From the NCBI RefSeq assembly GCF_947179515.1, contig NC_067473.1:88520850-88584849 (forward strand): 64,000 bases of DNA. Reading direction: 5' to 3'. Made by a program: the position numbers and the translations under genes. Positions 47,095 to 57,450 of the stretch are shown piece after piece (positions within the stretch are counted from its first letter, which is position 1; the number at the start of each line of letters is the position of its first letter). The DNA comes from Apodemus sylvaticus (Eukaryota > Chordata > Mammalia > Rodentia > Muridae). Below the pieces are notes generated by a model. It was not told where the DNA came from, searched no databases, and was given only the letters and a program-made list of their open reading frames with translations.

Positions 47095-47260
47095 TATCTA
47101 CCAGGATAGGATCAATACTTGAGGCACATCTTGGACAATGGAATTTGAACATTACAAAGAAAATCAATTGAATTCATGGATATTTTTCACATGCATATTG
47201 CTAGGTAAAATCCAATCTGAAAGGTAGCATACTATATGATTTCAAATGTGTAGCATTAGA
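47095..47260 (+). mobile_element. Ancient L1M relic
   Basis: TTGGACAATGGAATTTGAAC and GCTAGGTAAAATCCAATCTG followed by ACTATATGATTTCAAATGTG resemble the mammal-wide L1 ORF2 end (CAATGGAATATTATTCAGC, GCTAAGTGAAAGAAGCCAG, ACTGTATGATTCCATTTAT). Weak but collinear. Confidence 0.48.
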
Positions 47261-47332
47261 GACCATTTCAACACTTACAGATTGTTTAGAACAAGCAATA
47301 AACTTTATACTGTAGTAAATTATTATTTACTA

Positions 47333-47453
47333 CACTAATTCCAACACTTAGGAAGACTACCACTAGGTTCTGGTCTACCTAGAAATTTCAGGCCAGCTAG
47401 AGTTATTACATGTAAAACCTTATTCCAAAAATAAAAAAAAAAGAAATCTATGA
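47333..47453 (+). mobile_element. B1 SINE relic, sense
   Basis: CTAATTCCAACACTTAGGAAG, TCTGGTCTACCTAGAAATTTC, CAGGCCAGCTAGAGTTATTACA and AAAACCTTATTCCAAAAATAAA keep the B1 order, with an internal deletion after the first block and an A-rich tail. Confidence 0.72.
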
Positions 47454-47842
47454 ACAAAAGTACAGTCTGCTGTGCTAATTTGAAACTGCTTCCCACCAAA
47501 AATATCCACGAAGTTGTTGAGCAAAACAAACAGTAAACAAAATAATTTCTTAGCTAGCCAAGCATATAGCAAACCTGACTCAACATCATGAGGAGCTGTC
47601 AAAGACATTAGTATTCAGCAGGGTGTAATTAAATAGATGGATGCTAATTTGTCTGTAGATTCTCCACTCTTCTGGAAGAGACAGGAGGAGGAGCTTCTGA
47701 AGACTAATGTCCAATCTATTTAGATATTTAAGGGAACACAGGATTTTTTTTTTTTTTGCTCTTCCTTTTCCTTCAGATCAGAATAAAACCTTGGCATTGT
47801 CTAAGACAGCATAATTGGGAGTAGGGTATTTTTCTTTGTACA
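47454..47842. other. Intergenic sequence, nothing recognised
   Basis: Includes a T run near 47745-47757. No named repeat. Confidence 0.5.
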
Positions 47843-48397
47843 GTTTCTTTTTCTCCTTCTCCTTCTTCTTCCTTCTCCTTCTCCTCCTCATCCTTCTTCT
47901 TACTCTTTCTTCTTACTCTTTCTTCTTCTTCTTCTCCTTCTCCTTCTCCTTCTCCTTCTCCTTCTCCTTCTCCTCCTCCTCCTCCTCCTCCTCCTCCTCC
48001 TCCTCCTCCTCCTCCTCCTCCTCTTCCTCCTCCTCCTCCTCCTCCTCCTTCTTCTCCTTCTCCTTCTCCTTCTCCTTCTCCTTCTCCTTCTCCTTCTCCT
48101 TCTCCTTCTCCTTCTCCTTCTCCTTCTCCTTCTCCTTCTCCTTCTCCTTCTCCTTCTCCTTCTCCTTCTCCTTCTCCTTCTCCTTCTCCTTCTCCTTCTC
48201 CTTCTCCTTCTCCTTCTCCTTCTCCTTCTCCTTCTCCTTCTCCTTCTTCTTCTTCTTCTTCTTCTTCTTCTTCTTCTTCTTCTTCTTCTTCTTCTTCTTC
48301 TTCTTCTTCTTCTTCGTCTTCTTCTTCTTCTTCTTCGTCTTCTTCTTCTTCTTCTTCTTCTTCTTCTTCTTCTTCTTCTTCTTCTTCTTCTTCTTCT
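47843..48397. repeat. 555-bp polypyrimidine tract: (TTCTCC)n, (TCC)n, (TTC)n
   Basis: Mixed pyrimidine to about 47911; then about 400 nt without a purine until near 48316. Sub-blocks are TTCTCC units at about 47934-47970, TCC at about 47971-48050, about 32 uninterrupted TTCTCC hexamers at about 48052-48246, and TTC at about 48247-48397 with two single-base G interruptions. Poly-Ser/Phe and poly-Arg ORFs here are artefacts. The tract directly abuts the Dppa2 retrocopy. Confidence 0.97.
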
Positions 48398-49187
48398 ATT
48401 TCTTGTGATCTTCTTATTGCTGTGAATGCATTCAGGACATGGCATGTTATCTTCCTCCAACACTCCTGGTTCTTGGATAAGAGGAAGTGAAAAATTCATC
48501 CTTTGTGGGGGGTTTCTGGAACCCAAGTATGACCAGGGTACTGCCTGCCCTGGACAACACACCATCTAAATCCAATGGTTTGTGGCAGAAACTCCTCTAC
48601 AGAAGAGGGAAGGGGACAGTGATTCTCAGCCATAGGCTGAATAGCTCTCATACCTTTTAGTCCACAGGCTGCAAATGTGGACTGCTGAAGTGAAATTTTC
48701 ACTACACCACTCTCTTGCTTCCTACTTTTCAACTAATTTGAGGCCTGAGTCCTTGTAAGACTATCTTGTGTTTCTTGGGAGCCAGCTTCATTCTGGGCTC
48801 AAGAGATATGTTAGGATTATGAAACTGTTGTTTAGAATGTGAATGTCTCTTAAGTCTCAAATAAACCTCATCGTTCTTGTCACTCATACTGAATTTATGA
48901 TAACAACACCACTCCCATAGAGTGTCCCAGTACACATCAATAATAGATGGCAGGTTGGCTGGCAGAGAAGTTGCTGGTATGGTGCTTCTTGAGGGTTTGA
49001 TTTTTCTCAGATGTCTGGATGGAAGCACTGGTGGGTTTTGGTCTGTGGTTGAAGAAGCATTTGATTCCATAGGATGTTCTGTGGTAGACTCCTTGGTCAA
49101 TGGATCCAGTGTTAAAACCACACTTTCTTCATCAAATTCATCCTCAAATTGGTTCTTGTTACAAGTTTCATGACTGTCGTATGACAT
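48398..49187 (-). pseudogene. Dppa2: Dppa2 processed pseudogene (retrocopy)
   Basis: DPPA2 is a SAP-domain chromatin protein of pluripotent and germ cells, encoded by several exons. This minus-strand copy is continuous without introns. A 152-codon frame (48729-49187) starts MSYDSHETCNKNQ and includes a SAP-like segment at about residues 78-114 (ending NDEVYLRLKRH). A frameshift and stop follow, then a second frame (to 48496) with ESGVVKI, STFAACGL and CPLPSSVEEFLPQ. After about 15 codons appear deleted and a third frame begins, it reads QRMNF, then CPECIHSNKK near the end. The copy is cut at 48398 by the polypyrimidine tract. Gene assignment is from memory; Dppa4 is the main alternative. Confidence 0.85.
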
Positions 49188-49250
49188 TTTCAGTCAGGCT
49201 TTGCAGAAGACAAAGGCAACAGTATTATGGATGTTGGCAGCTCACTTAAG
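49188..49250 (-). pseudogene. Possible 5' UTR of the Dppa2 retrocopy
   Basis: The bases upstream of the start (on the minus strand AGCCTGACTGAAA just before ATG) may be leader sequence. The outer limit is not defined by a duplication I can see. Confidence 0.35.
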
Positions 49251-49259
49251 ATTTTTAAA

Positions 49260-49867
49260 TCTAGGAAAGGCAGTAAGATGTTTTATTGTAGGCAACCAAA
49301 GAGCAAGAACAAATAAACAAACTGGTGTTCTTCATTTGGGACTTTCTGAAAATCCAAATATTCATGGCTTTTGGTAAACATTCTATAGTGTTTTCTATTT
49401 TGTGCAATTATGTCCTATGAAACCACTTATCCATGCTTTATTTTAAGCAATATTGTCACATTTTTAAAGTTTGTTATTTACTGGATCTTTACTTTTGAGA
49501 TGCAAACTTCACATGTTTCTAAAAAGTAATGTTACAAAATTCATTTCTATCAATTTACTATGAATTACAACCTGTAATTTAAATAACAGTCATTTCCAGG
49601 TTGAATAAGTCTTCACGTATTTTTCAATAAAAATGAAATAAGACCATCTTAGAACTGCAACATTACATTTACTTATATCTTGTATTAAACATGAAAATTT
49701 TACTTTCATATTAGTCAAGTTGTAGTATTTGTATGTCATCAGTAATATCTGGTATGAACTGTCTAAAAACTATACAATTAACTTCTTACAAAAGCTCCTA
49801 TTAAATATTACATACTGCTATCATTCTGCATTACCAAAGTTTAGATAAAAATGCCTACATATACTCA
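49260..49867. other. Intergenic sequence, nothing recognised
   Basis: AT-rich unique-looking sequence. Confidence 0.5.
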
Positions 49868-50163
49868 CAGGGAGCCAAAATTATTGGAGGTATGAACTTG
49901 GAGGAAGGGAGACACGAGGGGTGGGCTTGGAAGTTGCAAAAGCTTGAGTCAGGCCCAGTGTCCACTCTTTTCTTGCTGCTTGTTGATCCAAATATAGAAC
50001 TTTTAGCTATTTCACCAATACAATGTACTTCTGCATGCTTACAGCTATGATGATAATGTACTATAACTCTGAACCTGCAAGCCTGCCCAAATTAAGTATT
50101 TTCTTTTATAAGAGTTGTCAAGGTCACGGTGTCTCTTCAAAGTAATAAAACACTGATTAAGAC
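49868..50163 (+). mobile_element. MaLR (ORR1/MT-like) solo LTR
   Basis: GGGTGGGCTTGGAAGTTGC, AAAGCTTGAGTCAGGCCCAG, TCTTGCTGCTTG, AACTCTGAACCTGCAAGCC, TTTTATAAGAGTTGTC and AGTAATAAAACACTGATTAAG occur in the order of a rodent MaLR LTR, with the AATAAA signal near its 3' end. No internal region. Confidence 0.82.
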
Positions 50164-50519
50164 CCTCATTCTAACTTATTCACCTGAAAAATAATGTATC
50201 TGTATTAAGTGTATTAGAGGACAACAATCTGTTATTAAAGTAATCTAGTTTTGTCAAACATTTTTCAGCTAAAGATATTTTTATAATTTTAAAAAATATG
50301 CTAGATAGTTTATAGGATTATAAAATACTTTTAAAATTGCCCAATTATTTTATATATGCAATAAACTAAGACAATACCATATTTGATATTTCAGGATCTC
50401 CTGCATTTGAATGTACAAAGTTTTAAAACTTCAAAACAGTAAATTTAGTTTAATTTTGTCTAAGTTAAGTTTGATGATAATGATAATGGTGATGATGATT
50501 ATGATGATATTTTATTATT

Positions 50520-50592
50520 TAGGATAACAATTGAACCTAAGTCTTGGGAAGGCTACCTAAATATTCTGCCCTTCAGCTATATCTGCAGCCTC
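50520..50592 (-). mobile_element. ID/B4-type tRNA-derived SINE relic
   Basis: ATTGAACCTAAGTCTTGGGAAGG followed by CTGCCCTTCAGCTATATCTGCAGCC resembles antisense ID/B4 (GATTGAACCCAGGGCCTTG, CTCTACCACTGAGCTA). A (GAT)n-like run sits just before it. Confidence 0.55.
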
Positions 50593-50937
50593 TTTCTAAT
50601 TTACCTTCTCTTTTACATAATTTTAGTCAGTGGAGATAAAATTATTAACACATCTATTAGACTCCTCTGGTTTTGGGAACTTGGGACAGCCTCTCGATTA
50701 TTTAATTGCTAGACATATCTGATACTGATTGTGAGAGCTTGATATAATCCAACAGATAGCACAGATCACATGACAGTTAATCATTTCTAATTTGCAGCAT
50801 TCTGAATGAAAGACAGAGAGTTACATCTTTCCACTGGACAAACAGTTCCAGTGGGTGTGTATGTGTGTGCACTACTGGAAGACTGGATGCATGGTGAAAC
50901 ACATGATCATGTTATCTGACAACTTTACTGTTGAACT
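50593..50937. other. Intergenic sequence, nothing recognised
   Basis: About 345 bp, with no named repeat or gene. Confidence 0.5.
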
Positions 50938-51045
50938 TGGCATGGCACTTTTTGTTTTTCTCATCTGACACGGGGGCATGCTATGTGATATGGCCAGCCT
51001 CTAACTTAGAATCTTTTGGCTCAGCCTGTTACCTTGGTGAGCTAC
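50938..51045 (-). mobile_element. B1-like SINE relic
   Basis: CATGCTATGTGATATGGCCAG, CCTCTAACTTAGAATCTTTTG and GCTCAGCCTGTTACCTTGGT resemble the antisense B1 blocks CACTATGTAGCCCAGGCTGG, CTCAAACTCAGAATCCTCC and CTCAGCCTCCTGAGTGC. Strongly diverged. Confidence 0.45.
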
Positions 51046-51344
51046 TAATCATTCATAGCACTAAACGTTCATTTTTTAAAAAGAAAATTTATACAGAAAA
51101 AAGTTATTCACAGAAATTTTGTCTGTATATGATCATGTTGTTTTCAATTTTCCTTTTATTCTCACAACATAGTCCTTAACATTTGCATTGAGTGACAATG
51201 GCTTTAGATCTTACTACCAGTTAGAATTTGATGCTTCTTTTGGGTAATATTTAAGTGACAATGTGCTTTGTAAGAAACATGACGATGGCTGATAATTATG
51301 CCTTAAATGTTCTTCTTGCAGTTCTTAGAAGATTATATGAACTT

Positions 51345-51680
51345 TTCCCAGGCCTGGGCATGTGGATCAGTATGTGAAGTGCCTATTCAATTAAGTATGT
51401 GCTCCTAAATTTAGGTCCCTAGAGACAGCATGAAAAGCGAGGCATAAAAATATGTGCCTGTAACAGCATTGTGCAGGGTGAAGGACAGGAGCATCCCAAA
51501 AATGCACTGGATGCCCAGATAATACAAATCAATGGATATCTTCAAGTTTAGTGAGAAATACTGTCTCAAAAGTAAAATTGGCGATCAGTCAAGGGAGAGT
51601 CATGACAATGACATCAGAAACATGTGTGCCTGCATACACAGATGTGTGAGCATACCCACAAAAGCAACATACACAAAACA
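51345..51680 (+). mobile_element. B4 SINE
   Basis: A tRNA-like head (GGGCATGTGGATCAGTATGTGAAGTGCC) is followed by a 7SL-like body (GCGAGGCATAAAAATATGTGCCTG, AATCAATGGATATCTTCAAG, GTTTAGTGAGAAATACTGTCTC) and a CA/TG-rich tail (ACATGTGTGCCTGCATACACAG). This composite order is diagnostic of B4. Confidence 0.82.
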
Positions 51681-51861
51681 CTTCACTGACAAGGAATACA
51701 ACTAGCACAGAACATAGTGCATTCATATCAGATGTGTTTCTGGTTTGGTGTCCACACTACCCAACCCTCCTTTACTCACGCACTCACTTCTAAGCACATT
51801 TCAAGGCATGCTGTGGTTCTTATTCTTGGTTGTTGATTTGAATACGTCTAGCATAAAAACC

Positions 51862-51975
51862 CATGCCATGGTGCACATCTATGTGAGTTTTTTTAGTTAA
51901 TTCAATCACTTGAAGTAGGAAGACTACCGTAAATCCAGATAATTTGAGACAGGAACACCTAACATATATCTGGGC
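51862..51975 (+). mobile_element. Possible B1-like relic
   Basis: CATGCCATGGTGCACATCTATG, CACTTGAAGTAGGAAGACTA and AGATAATTTGAGACAGGAAC vaguely follow sense B1 (CATGGTGGCGCACGCC, CACTCGGGAGGCAGAGG, GTTCGAGGCCAGCC). Weak. Confidence 0.33.
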
Positions 51976-52241
51976 CATACCCCCTGGTGTAGGTTAGCAA
52001 CAGTATATGGGAGAAAGAAGCTTTGTTCTTCCCTTGATTCACCCTATGTTTCACTGGAAAGCCCCTTGCCTCACAGGTACCAGGGTCTACTTTGGGATTC
52101 TGGCATAGCCTAAAAAGCAGCTAAGACATCTAGCGTTATGAACTGAGAAACTGCTGGATTCTGGATTCTTGGAGACAGTCATTTTGGTTCAAGAAAAACT
52201 ATAGCCTTCAAATCACTCTAATAAATTTCCTTTGTCTAGAG

Positions 52242-52466
52242 CAGGGGTTCTCAACCTTCTAATACTATGACTCTTTAATATACTTCCTCATATTGTGGTG
52301 GCCACTAACCATATAATTAATTTTTGTTGCTACTTCCTAACTCTAATTTTGCTACTGTAGTAAATCATAATGTAATTATCTGATATGCAGGATATCTGAT
52401 ATGTGACCCTTAGAAGAAGTGTCCTTTGAACCTTAAAGTGGTCAAAGATCACAAGGTTGAAAACTG
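52242..52466. mobile_element. URR1-like hAT-Charlie MITE
   Basis: A 225-bp element with terminal inverted repeats: CAGGGGTTCTCAACCTT at the left end and AAGGTTGAAAACTG at the right. The interior has ACTATGACTCTTTAATATAC, GTTGCTACTTCCTAACT, TTTTGCTACTGTAGTAAATC and GATATGCAGGATATCTGATA in the order of the rodent URR1 family. The left flank GTCTAGAG fits the NTCTAGAN hAT target preference; the right flank keeps a degenerate TGTAGA. It is non-autonomous and has no transposase. Confidence 0.9.
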
Positions 52467-52747
52467 TAGATAGATAATTTTCCTATCATTTCTCTTTCTA
52501 TAGAGAAATGATACTACTACAATTATGAATTTAAATAACATGGGGTACCATTTACTGAGTTAGACCACAGCTGTGCCTTTGGGCATAGCTTTGTAATTTC
52601 TGGTCTATAAGATAATTTGATATTAAATGGTGCTTATAGGTCAGGCACCACATATGCCCTGATAAACACAATGTAATTACAGACATGATCAGAATTTTCA
52701 TGAGCAATGACCAGGTCAAAAGATTTTGAGTAAAATTATATTCACTT

Positions 52748-52818
52748 CTTTGTTGTTGGAGAGTGGATCAAAGACCTTTGCATGCTGAACACATATCTAA
52801 GACAAAGCTATAGCCACA
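52748..52818 (-). mobile_element. ID/B4-type SINE relic
   Basis: GGATCAAAGACCTTTGCATGCTG and GACAAAGCTATAGCCACA resemble antisense GGATTGAACCCAGGGCCTTGCACATGC and ACTGAGCTATAGCCCCA. Only this short piece is recognisable. Confidence 0.48.
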
Positions 52819-53215
52819 AAATATTACACAAGCAAATTTAAATACAGTTTGGGTCAGGGAACTTAGGTAATTAAAATATTTAAGGATGTTAGATCAGTTT
52901 TATATTTAAAAAATTATAATAACCACACTAATTATAATTTTGTGTTTTATGAGAAATAAGTAATATATATATATATATTCACACTTTTAAAGACAAAGTA
53001 ACATTTTACACTTTTCTCACAAATCAAATTTAGTAAGTGTGTGTACAGCCGTTTGTGATACAGCTATCATAGATAATTGAAGTAGATTCTGAGAATGGCA
53101 TTTTACTGTATATGATAAAAGAAAGCTAATGTAAAGGATAATTTTATTTTAAATAACAATTTTAAGGAATTTTCAGTTTTATTTCAATATGAACTGAAAA
53201 TAGTATATTATATAC
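52819..53215. other. Intergenic sequence, nothing recognised
   Basis: AT-rich, with a short (TA)n near 52962-52978. Confidence 0.5.
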
Positions 53216-53227
53216 TTTATACTTTAT
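53216..53227. repeat. Target-site duplication, left copy (full-length L1)
   Basis: TTTATACTTTAT here matches 59108-59119 exactly. The pair brackets the L1 at 53228-59107. It is A/T-rich but contains a C in register, so it is a fair candidate rather than proof. Confidence 0.65.
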
Positions 53228-53532
53228 TTTATTTTTATTTTTGGAACTAAGCCGTCCTTTTTTATTTCTACTCTTTAAAATATTTTTATTTTCTATATTC
53301 TTTGTTTACATTCCAAATGATTTCCCCTTTCTCAGATCCCCCCTCCTCATATGTCCCATGAACCTTCTTCTCTCCATCCATTCTCCAATCACCTCCCTCC
53401 TTTTTCTCTGTCCTTATATTCCCCTCCAATGCTAGATCAATCCTTTCCAGGATCAGGACCCTCTCCATACTTCCTCATGGGAGTCATTTGTTATGCAATT
53501 TGTGCCTTGGGTATTCAGAGCTTCTGGCCTAA

Positions 53533-56500
53533 TTAATATCCACTTATCAGAGATTGCATTCCATGTGTATTCTTTTGTGATTGGGTTACAACACTTAGGA
53601 TGATATTTTCCAGATCAAAGCATTTACCTAAAAATTTTGTGAATTCATTGTTTCTAATTGCTGAGTAGTATTCCATTGTGTAAATATACCACATTTTCTG
53701 TATCCATTCCTCCTTTGAGGGGCATCTGGGTTCTTTCCAGCTTCTGGCTATTATAATTAAGGCTGCTATGAACATAGTGGAGCATGTGTCTTTATTGCAT
53801 GCCAGGGAATCCTTTGGGTATATGCCCAGGAGAGGTATAGCAGGGTCCTCCAGAACTGTCATGTCCAGTTTTCTGAGTAACCTCCAGATTGATTTCCAAA
53901 GTGGTTGTACCATCTTACAGCCCCACCAGCAGTGGAAGAGTCTTCCTCTTTCTCCACATCCTCGCCAACACTGGCTGTCTCCTGAGTTTTTGATGTTAGC
54001 CTTTCTGACTGGTGTAAGGTAAAATCTCAGGGTTGTTTTGATCTGCATTTCCCTAATGACTAAAGATGTTGAGCACTTCTTAAGGTGCCTCTCAGCCATC
54101 CAAATTTCTTCATGTGAAAATTCTTTGTTTAGATCTGTACCCCATTTTTAATAGGGTTATTTGGTTCCCTGGGGTCTAACTTCTTGAGTTCTTTGTATAT
54201 ATTGAATATTAGCTTTCTATTAGATGTAGGGTTGGTGAATATACTTTACCAATTTGATGGTTGCCGTTTTGTCCTTTTAACAGTGTCCTTTGTCTTACAG
54301 AAACTTTGTAATTTTATGAGGTCCCATTTGTCAATTCTTGATCTTAGAGCATAAGCTATTGGTGATCTGTTCAGGAACTTTTCCCCTGTGCCCATGTCCT
54401 CAAGGGTCTTCCCCAGTTTCTTTTCAATTAGTTTCAGTGTGTCTGGTTTTACACGGAGGTCCTTGATCCACTTGGAGTGAAGTTTAGTACATGGAGATAA
54501 GAATTGAACAATTCTCATTCTTCTGCATGCTGACCTCCAATTGAACCAGCACCATTTGTTGAAAAGGCTATCTTTTTTACACTGGATGTTTTTGGCTCCT
54601 TTGTCAAAGATCAAGTGACCATAGGTGTGTGGATTCATTTCTGGATCTTCAATTCTATTCCATTGGTCCACTTGTCTGTTACTGTGCAAATACCATGCAG
54701 TTTTTAATACTATTACTCTGTAGTATTGCTTGAAGTCAGGGATACTGATTCCCCCAGAATTTCTTTTGTTGTTGAGAATAGTTTTAGATATCCTGGGTTT
54801 TTTATTATTCCAGATGAATTTGAGAATTGCTTTTTCTAACTCTGTGAAGAACTGAGTTGGGATTTTGATGGGGATTGCTTTGAATTTGTTGATCGCTTTT
54901 GGCAAGATGGCCATTTTAACTATATCAATCCTGCTTTTCCACGAGCATGGCAGATTTTTCCATTTTCTGAGGTCTTCTTCAATTTCCTTCGTCAGAGACC
55001 TGAAGTTCTTGTTGTATAGATCTTTCACTTGTTTGTTTAGAGTCACACCAAGATACTTTATATTGTTTGTGGCTATTGTAAAGGGTGTCATTTCCCTAAC
55101 TTCATTCTCAGCCTGCTTATCCTTTGATTATAGGAAGGCAACTGATTTGCTTGAGTTGATTTTATAACCAGCCACTTTGCTGAAGTTGTTTATCAGCTGT
55201 AGGAGTTCTCTGGTGGAGGTTTTCGGGTCACTTAAGTAGACTATCATGTCATCGGCAAATAGTGATAATTTGAATTCTTCCTTTCCAATTTGTATCCCCT
55301 TGACCTCTTTATGTTGTCTAATTGCTCTAGCTAGAACTTCAAGTACTATATTGAAAAGATATGGAGAGAGAGGACAGCTTAGTCTAGTCCCTGATTTTAG
55401 TGGGATTGCTTCAAGTTTCTCTCTGTTTAGTTTGATGTTGGCTACCGGTTTGCTGTATATTGCTTTAATGAAGTTTAGGTATGGGCCTTGAATTCCTATT
55501 CTTTCTAAAACTTTTAGCATGAAAGAATGCTGGATTTTGTCAAATGCTTTTCCTGCATCTAATGAGATGATCATATTATTTTTTTATTTGAGTTTGTTTA
55601 TGTAGTGGATAGCATTGATGGATTTCCTTTTATTGAACCATCCCTGCATCCCTGGGATGAAGCCTACTTGATCATGGTGGATGATAGTATTGATGTGTTC
55701 TTGGATTCATTTGGCAAGAATTTTATTAAGTATTTTTGCATCAATATTCATAAGAGAAATTGGCCTGAAGTTCTCTTTCTTTGTTGGATCTTTGTGTGGT
55801 TTTCGTATCAGAGTAACTGTGGCTTCATAGAACGAGTTGGGTAGAGTTCCTTCTGTTTCTATTTTGTGGAATAATTTGAAGAATATTGGTATTAGGTCTG
55901 CTATGACGGTCTGATAGAATTCTGCACTGAAGCCATCTGGGCCCATTCTTTTTCTGGTTGGGAGATTTTCTATGACCCTTTTTATTTGTTTGGGTGTTAT
56001 GGGACTGTTTAGATGATCTATTTGATCCTGATTTAGTTTTGGTGTCCAATATCTGTCTAGGAAACTGTCCATTTCCTCCAGATTCTCCAGTTGTGCTGAG
56101 GCTGAGTATAGGCTTTTGTAGTAGGATCTAATGATTTTTTTTAATTTCCTCAGTTTCTGTTGTTATATCTGCCTTTTCATTTCTAAGTTTGTTAATCTGG
56201 ATATTTTCTTTGTGCCCTTTGGTTAGTCTGGCTAAGGGTTTATATATCTTGTTGATTTTCTCAAAGAACCAGCTCCTGGTTTTGTTGATTCTTTGTATGG
56301 TTCTCATTGTTTCTACTTGATTGATTTTGGCCCTGAGTTTGATGATTTCCTGACTTCTACTCCTCCTGGGTGAAATAGCTTCTTTTTGTTCTTATTTCAG
56401 TAGACTATCAGATGCTTTCAGGTGTGTCATTAAGCTGTTAGTGTATGCTCTCTCCATTTTCTTTTTGGAGGCACTCAGGGCTATGAGTTTTCCTCTTAGC

Positions 56501-57384
56501 ATTGCTTTCATTGTGTCCCATAGATTTGGGTATGTTGTGTCTTCATTATCATTAAGTTCTAAAAAGTCTCTAATTTCTTTATTTATTTCTTCCTTGACCA
56601 AGGTGTCATTGAGTAGAATATTGTTCAGTTTCCACGTGTATGTGGGTTTTCTGTTGTTTTTGTTGCTATTGAAGGCCACTTTTACTCCATAGTAATCTGA
56701 TAGGAGGCATGGGATTAGTTCGATCTTCTTATATTTGTTGAGGTCTGTCTTGTGACCAATTATGTGGTTGATTTTGGAGAAAGTACCATGATGTGCTAAG
56801 AAAAAGGTATATTCTTTTACTTTAGGATAGAATGTATATATATATATATTAAATCTAATTGGTCCAAAACTTCAATTAGTTTCACTGTGTCCCTCCCTGT
56901 TCAGTTTCTCTTTTCCTGATTGGTCCATTGAGGAAAGTGCAGTGTTGAAATCACCCACAATTATTGTGTTAGGTGCAATGTGTGCTTTGAGCTTTAATAA
57001 AGTTTCTTTTATGAATTAGGGTGCCCTTGCATTTGGAGCATAGATGTTCAGGATTGAGAGTTCTTCTTGTTGTATTTTTCCTTTGACCAGCAAGAAGTGT
57101 CCCTCAGAGTCTCTTTTGATGACTTTGGGTTGAAAGTCAATTTTATCTGATATTAGAATGGCTACTCCAGCTTGTTTCCTGAGACCATTTGCTTGTAAAA
57201 TTGTCTTCCAGCCTTTTATTATAAGGTAGTGTTTGTCTTTGACCCTGAGGTGTGTTTCCTGTATGCAGCAAAATGTTGGGTTCTGTTTACATATCCAGTC
57301 GGTTAGTCTATGTCTTTTTATTGGGGCATTAAGTCCATTGATGTTAAGACATATTAAGGAATAGTGATTATTACTTCCTGTCAT
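53533..57384 (-). pseudogene. L1 ORF2 (endonuclease-reverse transcriptase), broken
   Basis: The start Met is at 57384 and the stop after LISGY at 53533, 3,852 nt in all, matching the normal ORF2 length, so little was lost. The endonuclease domain opens MTGSNNHYSLICLNINGLN, has QETH (about 57264) and GDFNT (about 56960). RT landmarks are the GPDGFSAEFYQ box (about 55940), the DAGKAFDKIQ box and FADD (55248-55259). The C-terminal C-x3-C-x7-H-x4-C motif is at 53917-53970. Open pieces lie at 57016-57384, 56392-56679, 55707-56072, 55128-55574, 54246-55091 and 53533-54099, separated by stops and frameshifts. Confidence 0.95.
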
Positions 57385-57450
57385 TTTTGATGTTATTTTT
57401 TAAATTTGATTGGTTAACTTCTTTTGAGTTTGATGAAAGAAGGTTACTAT

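Noticed and set aside
47815..48565. Poly-Ser/Phe ORF (197 codons) and poly-Arg ORF (221 codons)
   Set aside because: Artefacts of the polypyrimidine tract. Only the first about 55 codons of the minus-strand ORF are meaningful, as the end of the Dppa2 retrocopy.
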